Below, in pieces: positions 23,674 to 32,373 of a stretch of DNA of 64,000 bases (the first letter of the stretch is position 1; each line of letters starts with the position of its first letter). This DNA comes from Streptomyces asoensis. Its GTDB lineage: Bacteria; Actinomycetota; Actinomycetes; Streptomycetales; Streptomycetaceae. Made by a program: the position numbers and the translations under genes. The DNA is taken from positions 372,001 to 436,000 of the forward strand of contig NZ_BNEB01000005.1 in the NCBI RefSeq assembly GCF_016860545.1, read 5' to 3'. The notes under the pieces are model-generated. The model worked only from the letters and a program-made list of their open reading frames with translations. It was not told the origin of the DNA and ran no database searches.

Positions 23674-24558
23674 TCAGCCCTGGGGGCCCCAGGAGCAGGC
23701 GGGTGTTCCCCGCACCGGGGCCGGGATCGCGAGCACCGCGCCGGAGGCCGCCGTCGGACGCTGCACTCCGTACCTGGCCGTGGTGACGAGGAGACGGTGG
23801 TCGTCGGGGCGCAGGCACACCGACGTGGGGTTCGGGGCGGGCACGGTCACCGTCTCCAGCACGCGGCCGTCGGGGTGGTAACGGCGGACGGCTCCCGCGC
23901 CCCACAGCGCGACCCACAGACAGCCCTCCACGTCCACGGCCATCCCGTCGGGGCCGCCCTCGCCCTCCCCGAGCCGGGCGAAGGTCTCCGGGCCGCCGGT
24001 GAGGTCGCCCGAGACGGGGTCGACCCGGCAGCGCAGCACGGTGCCGACGGCCGTGTCGGCGAAGTACATGGTCGTGCCGTCCGCGGTGAACGCCGGGCCG
24101 TTGGCGATGGTCAGACCGTCCAGGACGCGGACCACCGTTCCGTCGGGGTCCGTGCGGTACAGGGAGCCGGCGCCGGGGGTGGCGTCGTAGGCCATGCTGC
24201 CGGCCCAGAAGCGGCCCGCGGGGTCGGCGACGCCGTCGTTCATCCGGCTGGGGACCGGGTTGCGGTCCTCGGGACGGTCCAGCCACTGCGGTGCGCCGTC
24301 GTCGGTGAGCAGCGCGATACCGGTCCCCGCGGCGGCGATCCACGCGCCCGGCCGACCGGCCACCGGCGCCACGGCGCCCAACGGCACGTCGAGCCGGGCG
24401 AGCTGACGCGGGACCGCGCCGACCGTGCCGGGCAGTTCGAAGAGCCTGCCGCTGAGGATGTCGACGTACACGTACCGGCCGTCGGCCCAGCGACCGCCTT
24501 CGGCGAGTTCGTACCCGCCGTCCACGAGGACCGCCGCCGTGGCTGCCGTCGATGTCAT
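23674..24558 (-). CDS. SMP-30/gluconolactonase-family lactonase (probable galactonolactonase)
   Basis: A 294-residue six-bladed propeller hydrolase with ELAEGGRWADGRYVYVDI (metal-binding Glu), RMNDGVADPAGRFWAGSM (Asn/Asp metal site), IANGPAFTADGTTMYFADT and GGPDGMAVDVEGCLWVALWG. It likely opens galactono-lactone to galactonate, the second step of the oxidative galactose route. It is the last gene of the operon, 15 bp after the kinase. Substrate is inferred from neighbours. Confidence 0.85.
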   Translation of the reverse strand: MTSTAATAAVLVDGGYELAEGGRWADGRYVYVDILSGRLFELPGTVGAVPRQLARLDVPLGAVAPVAGRPGAWIAAAGTGIALLTDDGAPQWLDRPEDRNPVPSRMNDGVADPAGRFWAGSMAYDATPGAGSLYRTDPDGTVVRVLDGLTIANGPAFTADGTTMYFADTAVGTVLRCRVDPVSGDLTGGPETFARLGEGEGGPDGMAVDVEGCLWVALWGAGAVRRYHPDGRVLETVTVPAPNPTSVCLRPDDHRLLVTTARYGVQRPTAASGAVLAIPAPVRGTPACSWGPQG

Positions 24559-24573
24559 GTTCGCTCTCCCGGG

Positions 24574-25548
24574 TCAGCGGATCGTCGTGCCGTCGGGCTG
24601 GTCGAACAGCCCGAGTTCGTCGCGGGTGGGCAGGCCCTCCCAGTCGCCGCGGGTGGCGACGGCGAAGGCCGCGGTGGTGACGGCCCGGTGCAGGCGGGCC
24701 CCGGTGTCCGCACCGGTGAGCAGCCCGGACAGGTAGCCCGCCACGAAGGCGTCCCCCGCGCCGACCAGATCGACGGCGTCGACCTCGCGCGCCGCCCGGT
24801 CGGTCACCCCGTCCGCGGTGAACACGCTCGCGCCGCGCGCGCCGCGCTTGACGACCACCTCGCCGACCCCCGCGGCCAGGATCTCGTGCACGGCGTCCGT
24901 CTCGTCCGCGCCGGGGTGTTCGAGCACCAGCGGCAGCTCGTCCTCGGAGGCGACGAGCAGGTCGGTGCGGGCCAGCAGCGGGCGCAGGGCCGCTCGGGCC
25001 CGGTCGGCGGTCCACAGCCGCGAGCGGTGGTTGACGTCGAGGCACACGGTGACGCCGGCCTCGCGGGCGGCGGTGGCGGCGGCCGAGACGGCCTCGGCCG
25101 CCGACGGGCCGAGCGCCGGGGTGATGCCGGTGAGGTGCAGGACGCGGGTGCCCGCGGCCAGGGCGGGCAGCACGTCGGCGGGGCGGACCGCGGAACCGGC
25201 GGAGCCGGCGCGGTAGTAGCTGACGCGGGTGAGGGTGCCCAGCCGGGGTTCGGTGAGCAGCAGTCCGGTGGGGCGGCCGGTGTCGTCGGTGACCGCGTGA
25301 GCGGTGTCGACGCCCTCGGCGCGCAGCGTGCGCAGGACCAGTGCCCCGAGTTCGTCCGCGCCGACCCGGCCGGCCCAGCGCACCCGGTGGCCGAGCCGGG
25401 CCAGCCCGATGGCGACGTTGGACTCGGCTCCCGCCACGGACAGACCGAGGCTGCCGCCGAGGCGCAGCGCGCCCTGCGCGCGCAGGGCCGCCATCGTCTC
25501 GCCGAAGGTCACCACCTCGGGCGGCGCCTGCGGGCCGGGTGCCGTCAC
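24574..25548 (-). CDS. 2-keto-3-deoxy-galactonate/gluconate kinase (PfkB family)
   Basis: A 324-residue ribokinase-family sugar kinase with N-terminal VVTFGETMAALRAQGALRLG and GAESNVAIGLARLG, and the catalytic motif DLVGAGDAFVAGYLSGLL near the C terminus. It phosphorylates the 2-keto-3-deoxy sugar acid made by the dehydratase. The GTG start overlaps the aldolase stop (GTGA), so the two are translationally coupled. Confidence 0.88.
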   Translation of the reverse strand: MTAPGPQAPPEVVTFGETMAALRAQGALRLGGSLGLSVAGAESNVAIGLARLGHRVRWAGRVGADELGALVLRTLRAEGVDTAHAVTDDTGRPTGLLLTEPRLGTLTRVSYYRAGSAGSAVRPADVLPALAAGTRVLHLTGITPALGPSAAEAVSAAATAAREAGVTVCLDVNHRSRLWTADRARAALRPLLARTDLLVASEDELPLVLEHPGADETDAVHEILAAGVGEVVVKRGARGASVFTADGVTDRAAREVDAVDLVGAGDAFVAGYLSGLLTGADTGARLHRAVTTAAFAVATRGDWEGLPTRDELGLFDQPDGTTIR

Positions 25549-26165
25549 GGGGTCTCCCCCGCGGCCACCGCGCGGAACTCGGCCGCGCGGGAACGGAGCA
25601 GGTCCAGGTCCCCGCCCTCGGCCGCGTCCCCGACGAGGGGTGAGCCGACGCCGACGGCGAGCGCGCCCAGGTCCAGGTAGTCACGGGCGGCCCGCGCGTC
25701 GACTCCGCCCACGGGCACGACAGGCACCTCGGGGAAGGGGTCGCGCAGGGCCCGCAGATAGCCGGGGCCGCCGAGGGCGCCGGGGAAGAGCTTGATCGCG
25801 GCGGCGCCCCGGGCGAGGGCGCGTTCGATCTCGGTCGGGGTCAGGGCGCCCATCAGGACGGGCACGCCGCAGTGCTGGAGCCCGTCGACGAGCGCGGGGG
25901 TCACGAGGTAGGACGCACCGGCGTCCACGGCGCGGGCCGCGTCCGCCGCGGAGCGTACGGTGCCGGCGCCGAGGAGCGCACCGGGACCGAGTTCCTCGCG
26001 GGCCCGCCTGATCACCGTGAGGGCGTCGGTGGTGGTGAGCGAGACCTCGACGGCCGCGATGCCCTCCTCGGTGAGGGTGCGTACGGTGCGCAGGGCCGCG
26101 GCGGGGTCCTTGCCGCGGACGATCGCCAACAGGCGGTGGGCTCGTAGGGATTCCACCAGGTTCAT
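25545..26165 (-). CDS. 2-keto-3-deoxy-6-phosphogalactonate/gluconate aldolase
   Basis: A 206-residue class I aldolase of the KDPG/KDPGal family: RLLAIVRGKDPAAAL, GIAAVEVSLTT, GALLGAGTV, FPGALGGPGYLRAL and the Schiff-base lysine in AAIKLFPG. It splits the phosphorylated acid into pyruvate and glyceraldehyde 3-phosphate. The ATG at 26165 follows GGAG at about 14 nt, a rather long spacing. Coupled to the kinase downstream. Confidence 0.9.
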   Translation of the reverse strand: MNLVESLRAHRLLAIVRGKDPAAALRTVRTLTEEGIAAVEVSLTTTDALTVIRRAREELGPGALLGAGTVRSAADAARAVDAGASYLVTPALVDGLQHCGVPVLMGALTPTEIERALARGAAAIKLFPGALGGPGYLRALRDPFPEVPVVPVGGVDARAARDYLDLGALAVGVGSPLVGDAAEGGDLDLLRSRAAEFRAVAAGETP

Positions 26166-26239
26166 GGGAGCGGGTTCTCCTCGGACAGGGCTCGGGCAGG
26201 GGGTGCGGGGGCCGGACGTGCCGCGGTCGCGTGGTGCGG

Positions 26240-27385
26240 TCACCATTCGGTGAAGGCGCCGTCGGGGCCGCGCCAGACGGGGTTGCGCCAGCGGTGTCCG
26301 GTGCGCGCGGCGTGGCGTACGGCCTTCTCGTCGATGTCGACGCCGAGCCCCGGGCGGGAGCCGGCCACGGCGTGTCCGTCCTGGAAGCGGAAGGGTTCGG
26401 GGTCCATCACGTACTCCAGCAGGTCGCACTGCCGGTTGTAGTGGATGCCCATGCTCTGTTCCTGGATGAGGAAGTTCGGTACGGAGAAGGCGATCTGGAG
26501 GCTCGCGGCCAGGGCGATCGGGCCGAGGGGGCAGTGCGGGGCCAGGGCGACGTCGTAGGTCTCGGCCATGGCAGCGATGCGGCGGACCTCGGAGATGCCG
26601 CCGGCGTGCGACAGGTCGGGCTGGGCGACGGCGATGCCGCTGGCCATGACCTCGCGGAAGTCCCAGCGGGAGTAGAGGCGTTCGCCGGTCGCGAGGGGAA
26701 CGCCGGTGGACTCCACCAGGCTGCGCAGGTGGCCCGAGTGTTCCGGTGAGACGGGTTCCTCGACGAACAGCGGGTGCAGCGGTTCCAGCAGGGGAAGCAG
26801 CCTGCGGGCCATGGCGGTGGAGGCCCGGCCGTGGAAGTCGACGGCGACGTCCCGTTCGTCGCCGAGGACTTCGCGGACGGCCGCGACCCGTTCGACGACC
26901 TCGGCGGTGCGGGCCGGGGTGTCGATGGCGGCGAGTTCGGCCGAGCCGTTCATCTTGACGGCGGTGAAGCCCGCCTTCATCTGTTCCTCGGCCAGTTCCG
27001 CGACGTCGGCGGGACGGTCGCCGCCGATCCAGGCGTACATCCGCACGCGGTCGCGGACGGGGCCGCCGAGCAGGCGGTGCACGGGGACGCCGTAAGTCTT
27101 GCCGGCGATGTCCCACAGGGCCTGGTCGATGCCCGCGACGGCGCTGGAGAGGATGGGGCCGCCGCGGTAGAAGCCGCCCTTGGTGAGCACCTGCCAGTGG
27201 TCCTCGATACGCAGCGGGTCGCGTCCGACGAGATAGTCGGCGAGTTCGTGGACCGCCGCGCGGACGGTCTCGGCGCGGCCCTCGATCACGGGTTCGCCCC
27301 ATCCGGTGACGCCCTCGTCGGTGGCGACGCGCAGGAACAGCCAGCGCGGAGCGACCAGGAAGGTCTCGAGTCCGGTTATCTTCAA
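26240..27385 (-). CDS. dgoD: D-galactonate dehydratase (enolase superfamily)
   Basis: A 381-residue member of the mandelate-racemase subgroup, beginning MKITGLETFLVAPRWLFLRV as DgoD enzymes do. Metal ligands are in VAVDFHGR (Asp), LFVEEPVSPEH (Glu) and LATGERL (Glu). The acid/base His is in LAPHCPLGPIALAAS, and the GIHYNRQCDLLEYV tail is typical of the family. It converts D-galactonate to 2-keto-3-deoxygalactonate. The start overlaps the GntR stop (ATGA). Confidence 0.93.
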   Translation of the reverse strand: MKITGLETFLVAPRWLFLRVATDEGVTGWGEPVIEGRAETVRAAVHELADYLVGRDPLRIEDHWQVLTKGGFYRGGPILSSAVAGIDQALWDIAGKTYGVPVHRLLGGPVRDRVRMYAWIGGDRPADVAELAEEQMKAGFTAVKMNGSAELAAIDTPARTAEVVERVAAVREVLGDERDVAVDFHGRASTAMARRLLPLLEPLHPLFVEEPVSPEHSGHLRSLVESTGVPLATGERLYSRWDFREVMASGIAVAQPDLSHAGGISEVRRIAAMAETYDVALAPHCPLGPIALAASLQIAFSVPNFLIQEQSMGIHYNRQCDLLEYVMDPEPFRFQDGHAVAGSRPGLGVDIDEKAVRHAARTGHRWRNPVWRGPDGAFTEW

Positions 27386-28128
27386 GGGGTTTCCTCGGGG
27401 ATCGCGTCGGTCGGGTGGCCGTCGTGCTGCTCCTGCGCCTGGACGGCGGCCAGGTCGTGGGACGCCTGCGCGAGGAGGGACTCGACGGCGGCCACCGCCG
27501 CGTCCGGGTCCCCCGCCTCGACCGCCGCCAGCAGGTCCCGGTGCACGGGGATGGAGTCGGAGAAGTGCCGGGCGCCGTGCACGATCCGGTCGCGCACGCG
27601 CAGACCCGCCTCGATGACGACCTCCATCCGGCTGAGGAGTTCGTTGTGCGCGGAGTCCAGCAGGGCGCGGTGGAAGGCAAGGTCCGCCTCGACCATCGCG
27701 TCGGCGTCGGTGCCCGCGGCTCCCATGGCGTCCAGGGCCCGCCGCATCGCGTCGATGTCCGCCGGGGTGCGGCGGGCCGCGGCGAGCCGGGCCCCGGCGG
27801 GTTCCACTATGGCGCGGACCTCGGCGAGGTCCTCCAGGAAGCCGTCGGAGGGAGCACTGCTGCCCTGCCAGCGCAGCAGGTCGCTGTCCAGGAGGTTCCA
27901 GTCGGCGCGGGGCCGGATGGTCGTCCCTCGCTTCTGCCGTGATTCGAGGAGGCCCTTGGCCGCGAGGACGCGCAGCGCCTCCCGCACGACGGTCTTGCTG
28001 ACGCCGAGTTCGGTCTCGAACTTGACCGGGTCCACGACGGACCCCGGGGGGTAGTCGCCGCGGATGATGCGCCGGCCCAGTTCCTCCACCGCCTGGCCGT
28101 GCAGCCCCCTACCGGGTTGGGTCACCAC
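27382..28128 (-). CDS. dgoR: GntR-family (FadR/FCD) regulator of galactonate/galactose genes
   Basis: A 248-residue regulator: N-terminal winged helix (GRRIIRGDYPPGSVVDPVKFETELGVSKTVVREALRVLAAKGLLESRQKRGTTI) and a C-terminal FCD domain with metal-site residues in EADLAFHRALLDSAHNELL and SIPVHRDLLAAVEAGD. A GTG start at 28128 is followed by a second GTG. It sits inside the galactose operon and is the best candidate to bind the AT-rich operators at 29004 and 36622. Confidence 0.9.
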   Translation of the reverse strand: MVTQPGRGLHGQAVEELGRRIIRGDYPPGSVVDPVKFETELGVSKTVVREALRVLAAKGLLESRQKRGTTIRPRADWNLLDSDLLRWQGSSAPSDGFLEDLAEVRAIVEPAGARLAAARRTPADIDAMRRALDAMGAAGTDADAMVEADLAFHRALLDSAHNELLSRMEVVIEAGLRVRDRIVHGARHFSDSIPVHRDLLAAVEAGDPDAAVAAVESLLAQASHDLAAVQAQEQHDGHPTDAIPEETP

Positions 28129-28195
28129 GTTCTCCGTTTCCGTGTCGGTCCTGTCCGTCCGTGCCGCGCGGGGTGAACCCCGCTGTGCGCGCCGG

Positions 28196-28957
28196 TCACG
28201 AGGACTCCTTCATGACGCTCCATCCTCCATCGACCACGAGGTTCGCCCCGGTCACATAGGAGGCGTCCTCCGACGCCAGGAAGGCGACGGCGGCGGCGAC
28301 CTCCTCCGGCCGGCCGAACCGCCCGGCCGCCGTGGCCGCGACGCTGCGGGCCCGTTCCGGCTCGGGGATCCCGTCCCAGGCGGCGGTGAGGATGGGTCCG
28401 GGCACCACCGTGTTGACCCGGATCTGCGGACCGTACTCGACGGCGAGCTGCCGTCCCAGCGCGCAGAGCGCGCCCTTGGCGGCGGCGTAGGCGGCGTGGC
28501 CAGGCAGGCCGATGACGGCGTGCACCGAGGAGGTGAGGACGACCGAGCCCTTCGCCTCACGCAGCACGGCCGCGAAGGTCTTCATCGCGCGCCAGGCCGG
28601 CTTGAGCAGGACGGCCATCTGACCGTCCCATTCGGCCTCGCTCAACTCGTGGGCCGGCTTGTTCAGTTGGGCGAAGGCGTTGCTGTGCAGCACGTCCAGC
28701 CGGCCGTGGTGTTCCTCGATGTGGCGGGCCAGGTGTTCCCAGTCGGCGGCCGAGGTCACGTCGCAGCGTACGTACTCCGCGCGGCCTCCCTGTCCGGTGA
28801 TGGCCGCCGCGACCTCCTTGCCGGCGGTGTCGTCCACGTCCGTGACCACCACCAGGGCCCCCTCGGCCGCGAGCCGGTGAGCCGTGGCCGCGCCGATGCC
28901 GTGGGCGGCGCCGGTGATCACCGCCACGCGTCCGCTCATCCTGCGGCATTCCGTCAT
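28196..28957 (-). CDS. SDR-family oxidoreductase, probable galactose 1-dehydrogenase
   Basis: A 253-residue classical SDR: VAVITGAAHGIGAATAHRLAAEG (Gly-rich loop), CDVTS, SSVHAVIGLPGHAAYAAAKGAL (Ser, Tyr, Lys triad) and VPGPILT. It is first gene of the galactose catabolic operon, so oxidation of galactose to galactono-lactone is the likely reaction; other sugars are possible. The ATG at 28957 has AGGGGAG at 9 nt and is preferred over 28939. Confidence 0.85.
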   Translation of the reverse strand: MTECRRMSGRVAVITGAAHGIGAATAHRLAAEGALVVVTDVDDTAGKEVAAAITGQGGRAEYVRCDVTSAADWEHLARHIEEHHGRLDVLHSNAFAQLNKPAHELSEAEWDGQMAVLLKPAWRAMKTFAAVLREAKGSVVLTSSVHAVIGLPGHAAYAAAKGALCALGRQLAVEYGPQIRVNTVVPGPILTAAWDGIPEPERARSVAATAAGRFGRPEEVAAAVAFLASEDASYVTGANLVVDGGWSVMKESS

Positions 28958-29003
28958 CGCGTGTGTCTCCCCTCGTGACTGCCTACGCACCCACCATAGC
29001 TGT

Positions 29004-29031
29004 TTCAATTAATTATGAATATATCTTGACG
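29004..29031. promoter_or_regulatory. AT-rich GntR operator between galactose operon and ABC importer
   Basis: An AT island in otherwise GC-rich DNA: TTCAAT-TAATT-ATGAAT (29004-29020), an imperfect inverted repeat, with TATATCTTGACG alongside. Read on the minus strand it aligns with the site at 36612-36638: both carry CGTCAAG, then TATTCATAA and TAAT in the same spacing. Confidence 0.65.
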
Positions 29032-29108
29032 GCGTGACGATGCCGCTCCGAGACTGACCGGCATGCCACAGGCACCTCTGGCACGAAAGCAGGAAGGACC
29101 CTCCTCCC

Positions 29109-30455
29109 ATGAGCCGCACCACACCCCGCCGCAGAAGCCGGGGCGCCCTCGCAGTCACCCTTGCCGTCGTCTCCCTCGCCGTCTCCGCCTGCGGGGGTTC
29201 GACCGGTTCCAAGGACCCCGCGGTCCAGGCACCCGTCAAGCCCGGTCAGAAGGTCGACCTGCGCTTCTGGTCCTGGGTCCCCGGTGTCGACAAGGCCGTC
29301 GACAAGTGGAACGCCACCCACCCGGACATCCACGTGAAACTGGAGAAGATCCCGGCGGGCAGCAGCGGCGGCTACGCGAAGATGCGCGCCGCGCTCAAGA
29401 GCGGCAACGCTCCCGACCTGGCACAGGTGGAGTACCAGGAGATCCCCTCGTTCCTGCTGGAGAACGGCCTGGTGAACCTGTCCCCGTACGGCGCGGACAA
29501 GGACAAGTCGAAGTTCGTCGACTGGCAGTGGCAGCAGGGGGTCTTCGACTCCGAGGTCTACGCGATCCCCCAGGCGTCCGGTCCGATGGGCCTGTTCTAC
29601 CGCGCCGACCTCTTCGAGAAGTGGGGCGTCGCGCCGCCCGCGACCTGGGACGAGTTCGCCCGGGCGGCGCAGAAGATCCACGACGCCGACCCGAAGGCCT
29701 ACATCAGCACCTTCCCCGCCGGCAACTCCGCCTGGTTCACCGCCCTGGCGTGGCAGGCCGGCGCCAAGTGGTTCGGCGTCGACGGGGACACCTGGTCGGT
29801 GAACATCGACTCCCCGCAGACCCTCAAGGTCGCCGCCTTCTGGGACGACCTGCGCACCAAGAAGGTCATCAAGACCGAGCCCGACTTCGCCAACGGCTGG
29901 TACAAGGACCTCCAGACCGGTGGCATCACCTCATGGGTGAGTGCCCAGTGGGGCGACGCGATCATCAGCGGGAACGCTCCCCGGACCACCGGCAAGTGGG
30001 CGGTCGCACCCATGCCGCAGTGGACGAAGGGCGCGAACGTGTCCGCGAACTGGGGAGGTTCCTCCACGGCCGTCCTCAAGGGCGCCAAGCACATCCCCGA
30101 GGCCCTGAAGTTCGCCGAATGGCTCAACACCGACCCGGCGAGCGTCGACCTGCTGCTCCAGGGCGGCTACGGCTGGCCCGCTTCGGCCGACGGGTACAAG
30201 GGGTCCTCACTGGACAAGCCGTCACCGTTTTTCGGCGGCCAGAAGTACAACGAGGTCTTCGCGCAGGCGGACAAGAGCATCGACAACTCCTGGAAGTGGA
30301 TACCGACGATCGACGCCACCTACCAGCACCTCAACGACGGCTTCCAGGCGGCGCTGGCCGGCAAGGGGACCTTCGTCTCCGCGGTCAAGCAGGCGCAGCA
30401 GCAGACCGTCGAGGACCTGAAGAGGAAGGGCCTGAAGGTCTCCACCGGAAAGTGA
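29109..30455 (+). CDS. ABC sugar importer, lipoprotein substrate-binding protein
   Basis: A 448-residue extracellular solute-binding protein of the maltose/oligosaccharide family 1 type. The lipobox VSLAVSAC gives Cys27 as the lipid anchor. The fold motifs LRFWSWVPGVDKAVDKWNATHPDI and FYRADLFEKWGVAPPATWDEF are typical. The ATG at 29109 has AGGAAGGA upstream. First gene of the importer/beta-galactosidase operon; it likely binds galactosides. Confidence 0.92.
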   Translation: MSRTTPRRRSRGALAVTLAVVSLAVSACGGSTGSKDPAVQAPVKPGQKVDLRFWSWVPGVDKAVDKWNATHPDIHVKLEKIPAGSSGGYAKMRAALKSGNAPDLAQVEYQEIPSFLLENGLVNLSPYGADKDKSKFVDWQWQQGVFDSEVYAIPQASGPMGLFYRADLFEKWGVAPPATWDEFARAAQKIHDADPKAYISTFPAGNSAWFTALAWQAGAKWFGVDGDTWSVNIDSPQTLKVAAFWDDLRTKKVIKTEPDFANGWYKDLQTGGITSWVSAQWGDAIISGNAPRTTGKWAVAPMPQWTKGANVSANWGGSSTAVLKGAKHIPEALKFAEWLNTDPASVDLLLQGGYGWPASADGYKGSSLDKPSPFFGGQKYNEVFAQADKSIDNSWKWIPTIDATYQHLNDGFQAALAGKGTFVSAVKQAQQQTVEDLKRKGLKVSTGK

Positions 30456-30519
30456 CCGTCTCCGGAGGGCGCGACGCGGCCACCGCCGGTCCTCCCTCCG
30501 GACTCCAGAAAGAACCCTG

Positions 30520-31425
30520 ATGCCCACCCGAGCGCCCCGCCGCCGCAGAAAACTGGCGCCCTTCGCCTTCGTCGCGCCGTTCCTCCTGCTGTTCCTCCTG
30601 ACCTTCGCCCTCCCCATCGGCTACGCCGTCCACCAGAGCGTCATGGACGTCGAGCACACCGGAGCCCTGGGGCTCGGCGGCAGCCGAACCGTCTTCGTGG
30701 GACTGCGCAACTACACCGACGCGTTGTCCGATCACGCCTTCGTGCGCAGCATCGGCCGCGTACTGCTGTTCGCGGCCGTCCAGGTGCCGGTGATGGTCGC
30801 CCTGTCCGCCGGGCTCGCACTGCTGCTGGACAGCGCCTCGGCCAGAGGCGTGCGGTTCTTCCGCGCCGCCTACTTCCTGCCGTACGGCGTCCCGGGCGTC
30901 ATCGCCTCCATCCTGTGGGGCTTCCTCTACGTCCCGGGCGTCAGCCCCCTCGTGGAGGGCATGCGCCACCTGGGGATCTCGGTCGACCTGCTGGGCGGGG
31001 ACACGGTCCTGTGGTCCATCGCGAACATCGTCACCTGGGAGTTCGCCGGCTACAACGTCCTCGTCCTCGTCGCCCAGTTGCGCACCATTCCGGCCGAACT
31101 GTACGAGGCCGCCCGCATCGACGGCGCCGGCGCGTGGGCGACCGTGCGGCACGTCAAACTGCCGCTGCTGCGCCCGGCGCTGATCCTCACGACGGTCTTC
31201 ACCATCATCGGCACCCTGCAACTCTTCGCGGAACCGCTGGTGCTCAAGCCCGTCTCGTCGAGCATCGACAGTGCCTACACCCCCAACCTCAGCGCCTACA
31301 ACGAGGCGTTCACCAACGACAACTACCACCTCGCCGCTGCCGAGGCGGTGCTGCTCGCCCTCGCCGCGTTCGTGCTCTCCTTCGGCTTCCTGCGGCTGAT
31401 CAACAAGAGAGGCGGGGACGCGTGA
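30520..31425 (+). CDS. ABC sugar importer permease (MalF type)
   Basis: A 301-residue inner-membrane permease with six predicted helices, starting with FVAPFLLLFLLTFALPIGYAV. The cytoplasmic EAA loop is AARIDGAGAWATVRHVKLPLLRPALI. It forms the translocation channel with the next gene, which starts within its stop codon (GTGA). No ATPase gene is nearby, so a shared MsiK-type ATPase is expected, as in other Streptomyces sugar importers. Confidence 0.92.
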   Translation: MPTRAPRRRRKLAPFAFVAPFLLLFLLTFALPIGYAVHQSVMDVEHTGALGLGGSRTVFVGLRNYTDALSDHAFVRSIGRVLLFAAVQVPVMVALSAGLALLLDSASARGVRFFRAAYFLPYGVPGVIASILWGFLYVPGVSPLVEGMRHLGISVDLLGGDTVLWSIANIVTWEFAGYNVLVLVAQLRTIPAELYEAARIDGAGAWATVRHVKLPLLRPALILTTVFTIIGTLQLFAEPLVLKPVSSSIDSAYTPNLSAYNEAFTNDNYHLAAAEAVLLALAAFVLSFGFLRLINKRGGDA

Positions 31426-32351
31426 GTCTCCAGACACCGGCCCGCACCGTCCCGCCGAGCGGCGGCAATACGGCCTCCGACGACCGCACGCCGCCCCGCG
31501 GCGGCATCACCGGGGTCACCACGCGCAGCCGCATCCTGGTCACCGGCCTGCTCGTGGCCGCCGCCGGATACTTCCTGCTCCCCGTGTACTGGCTCGTCGT
31601 GGCGTCCACCAAGTCCACCGGCGATCTGTTCGGCAGCTTCGGGCTGTGGTTCTCCCACCCCCAGTTCCTGAGCAACCTGCACCAGGTGGTCACCTACGAC
31701 GACGCGATCTATCTGCGCTGGGCCGCCAACAGCATCCTGTACGCGGGCGTCGGCGCAGGGGTGGCGACGCTGCTGGCCGCGATGTGCGGCTACGCGCTGG
31801 CCAAGTTCTCCTTCACCGGCCGCGACACGCTCTTCAACGTCGTGCTGGGCGGCGTCCTGATCCCCGCCACCGCGCTGGCGCTGCCCATGTACCTGCTGTT
31901 CAGCAAGGCGGGCCTGGCCAACACCTACTGGGCCGTGCTGCTGCCGAGCTTCGTCAGTCCCTTCGGCGTGTACCTGTGCCGGATCTACGCCGCGGCGTCC
32001 ATACCGGACGAAGTGCTGGAGGCGGCCCGCATCGACGGCGCGGGAGAGGTCCGTATCTTCACGGTCGTCGCCCTGCGCATCATGACCCCCGCCCTGGTGA
32101 CGATCTTCCTCTTCCAGTTCGTCGGCATCTGGAACAACTACTTCCTGCCGCTGGTCATGCTGTCCGACGCCAAGCTCTACCCCATCACGCTCGGACTGAC
32201 GTCGTGGCAGTCCTTCGCCGACCGCCAACCGCAGCTCTATCAGCTGACCGTGGGAGGCGCCTTCGTCTCCGTAGTCCCGCTGATGATCGCCATGGTGGCC
32301 CTCCAGCGCTTCTGGCGCAGCGGTCTGACCGACGGCAGCGTCAAGGGCTGA
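31422..32351 (+). CDS. ABC sugar importer permease (MalG type)
   Basis: A 309-residue permease with N-terminal disordered stretch, then helices from ILVTGLLVAAAGYFLLPVYWLVVAS. The EAA motif is EAARIDGAGEVRIFTVVALRIMTPAL, and the C terminus is VSVVPLMIAMVALQRFWRSGLTDGSVKG as in MalG-like proteins. Translationally coupled to the preceding permease. Confidence 0.92.
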   Translation: MSLQTPARTVPPSGGNTASDDRTPPRGGITGVTTRSRILVTGLLVAAAGYFLLPVYWLVVASTKSTGDLFGSFGLWFSHPQFLSNLHQVVTYDDAIYLRWAANSILYAGVGAGVATLLAAMCGYALAKFSFTGRDTLFNVVLGGVLIPATALALPMYLLFSKAGLANTYWAVLLPSFVSPFGVYLCRIYAAASIPDEVLEAARIDGAGEVRIFTVVALRIMTPALVTIFLFQFVGIWNNYFLPLVMLSDAKLYPITLGLTSWQSFADRQPQLYQLTVGGAFVSVVPLMIAMVALQRFWRSGLTDGSVKG

Positions 32352-32373
32352 CGCCGTCCCCCTCCCACCGATC

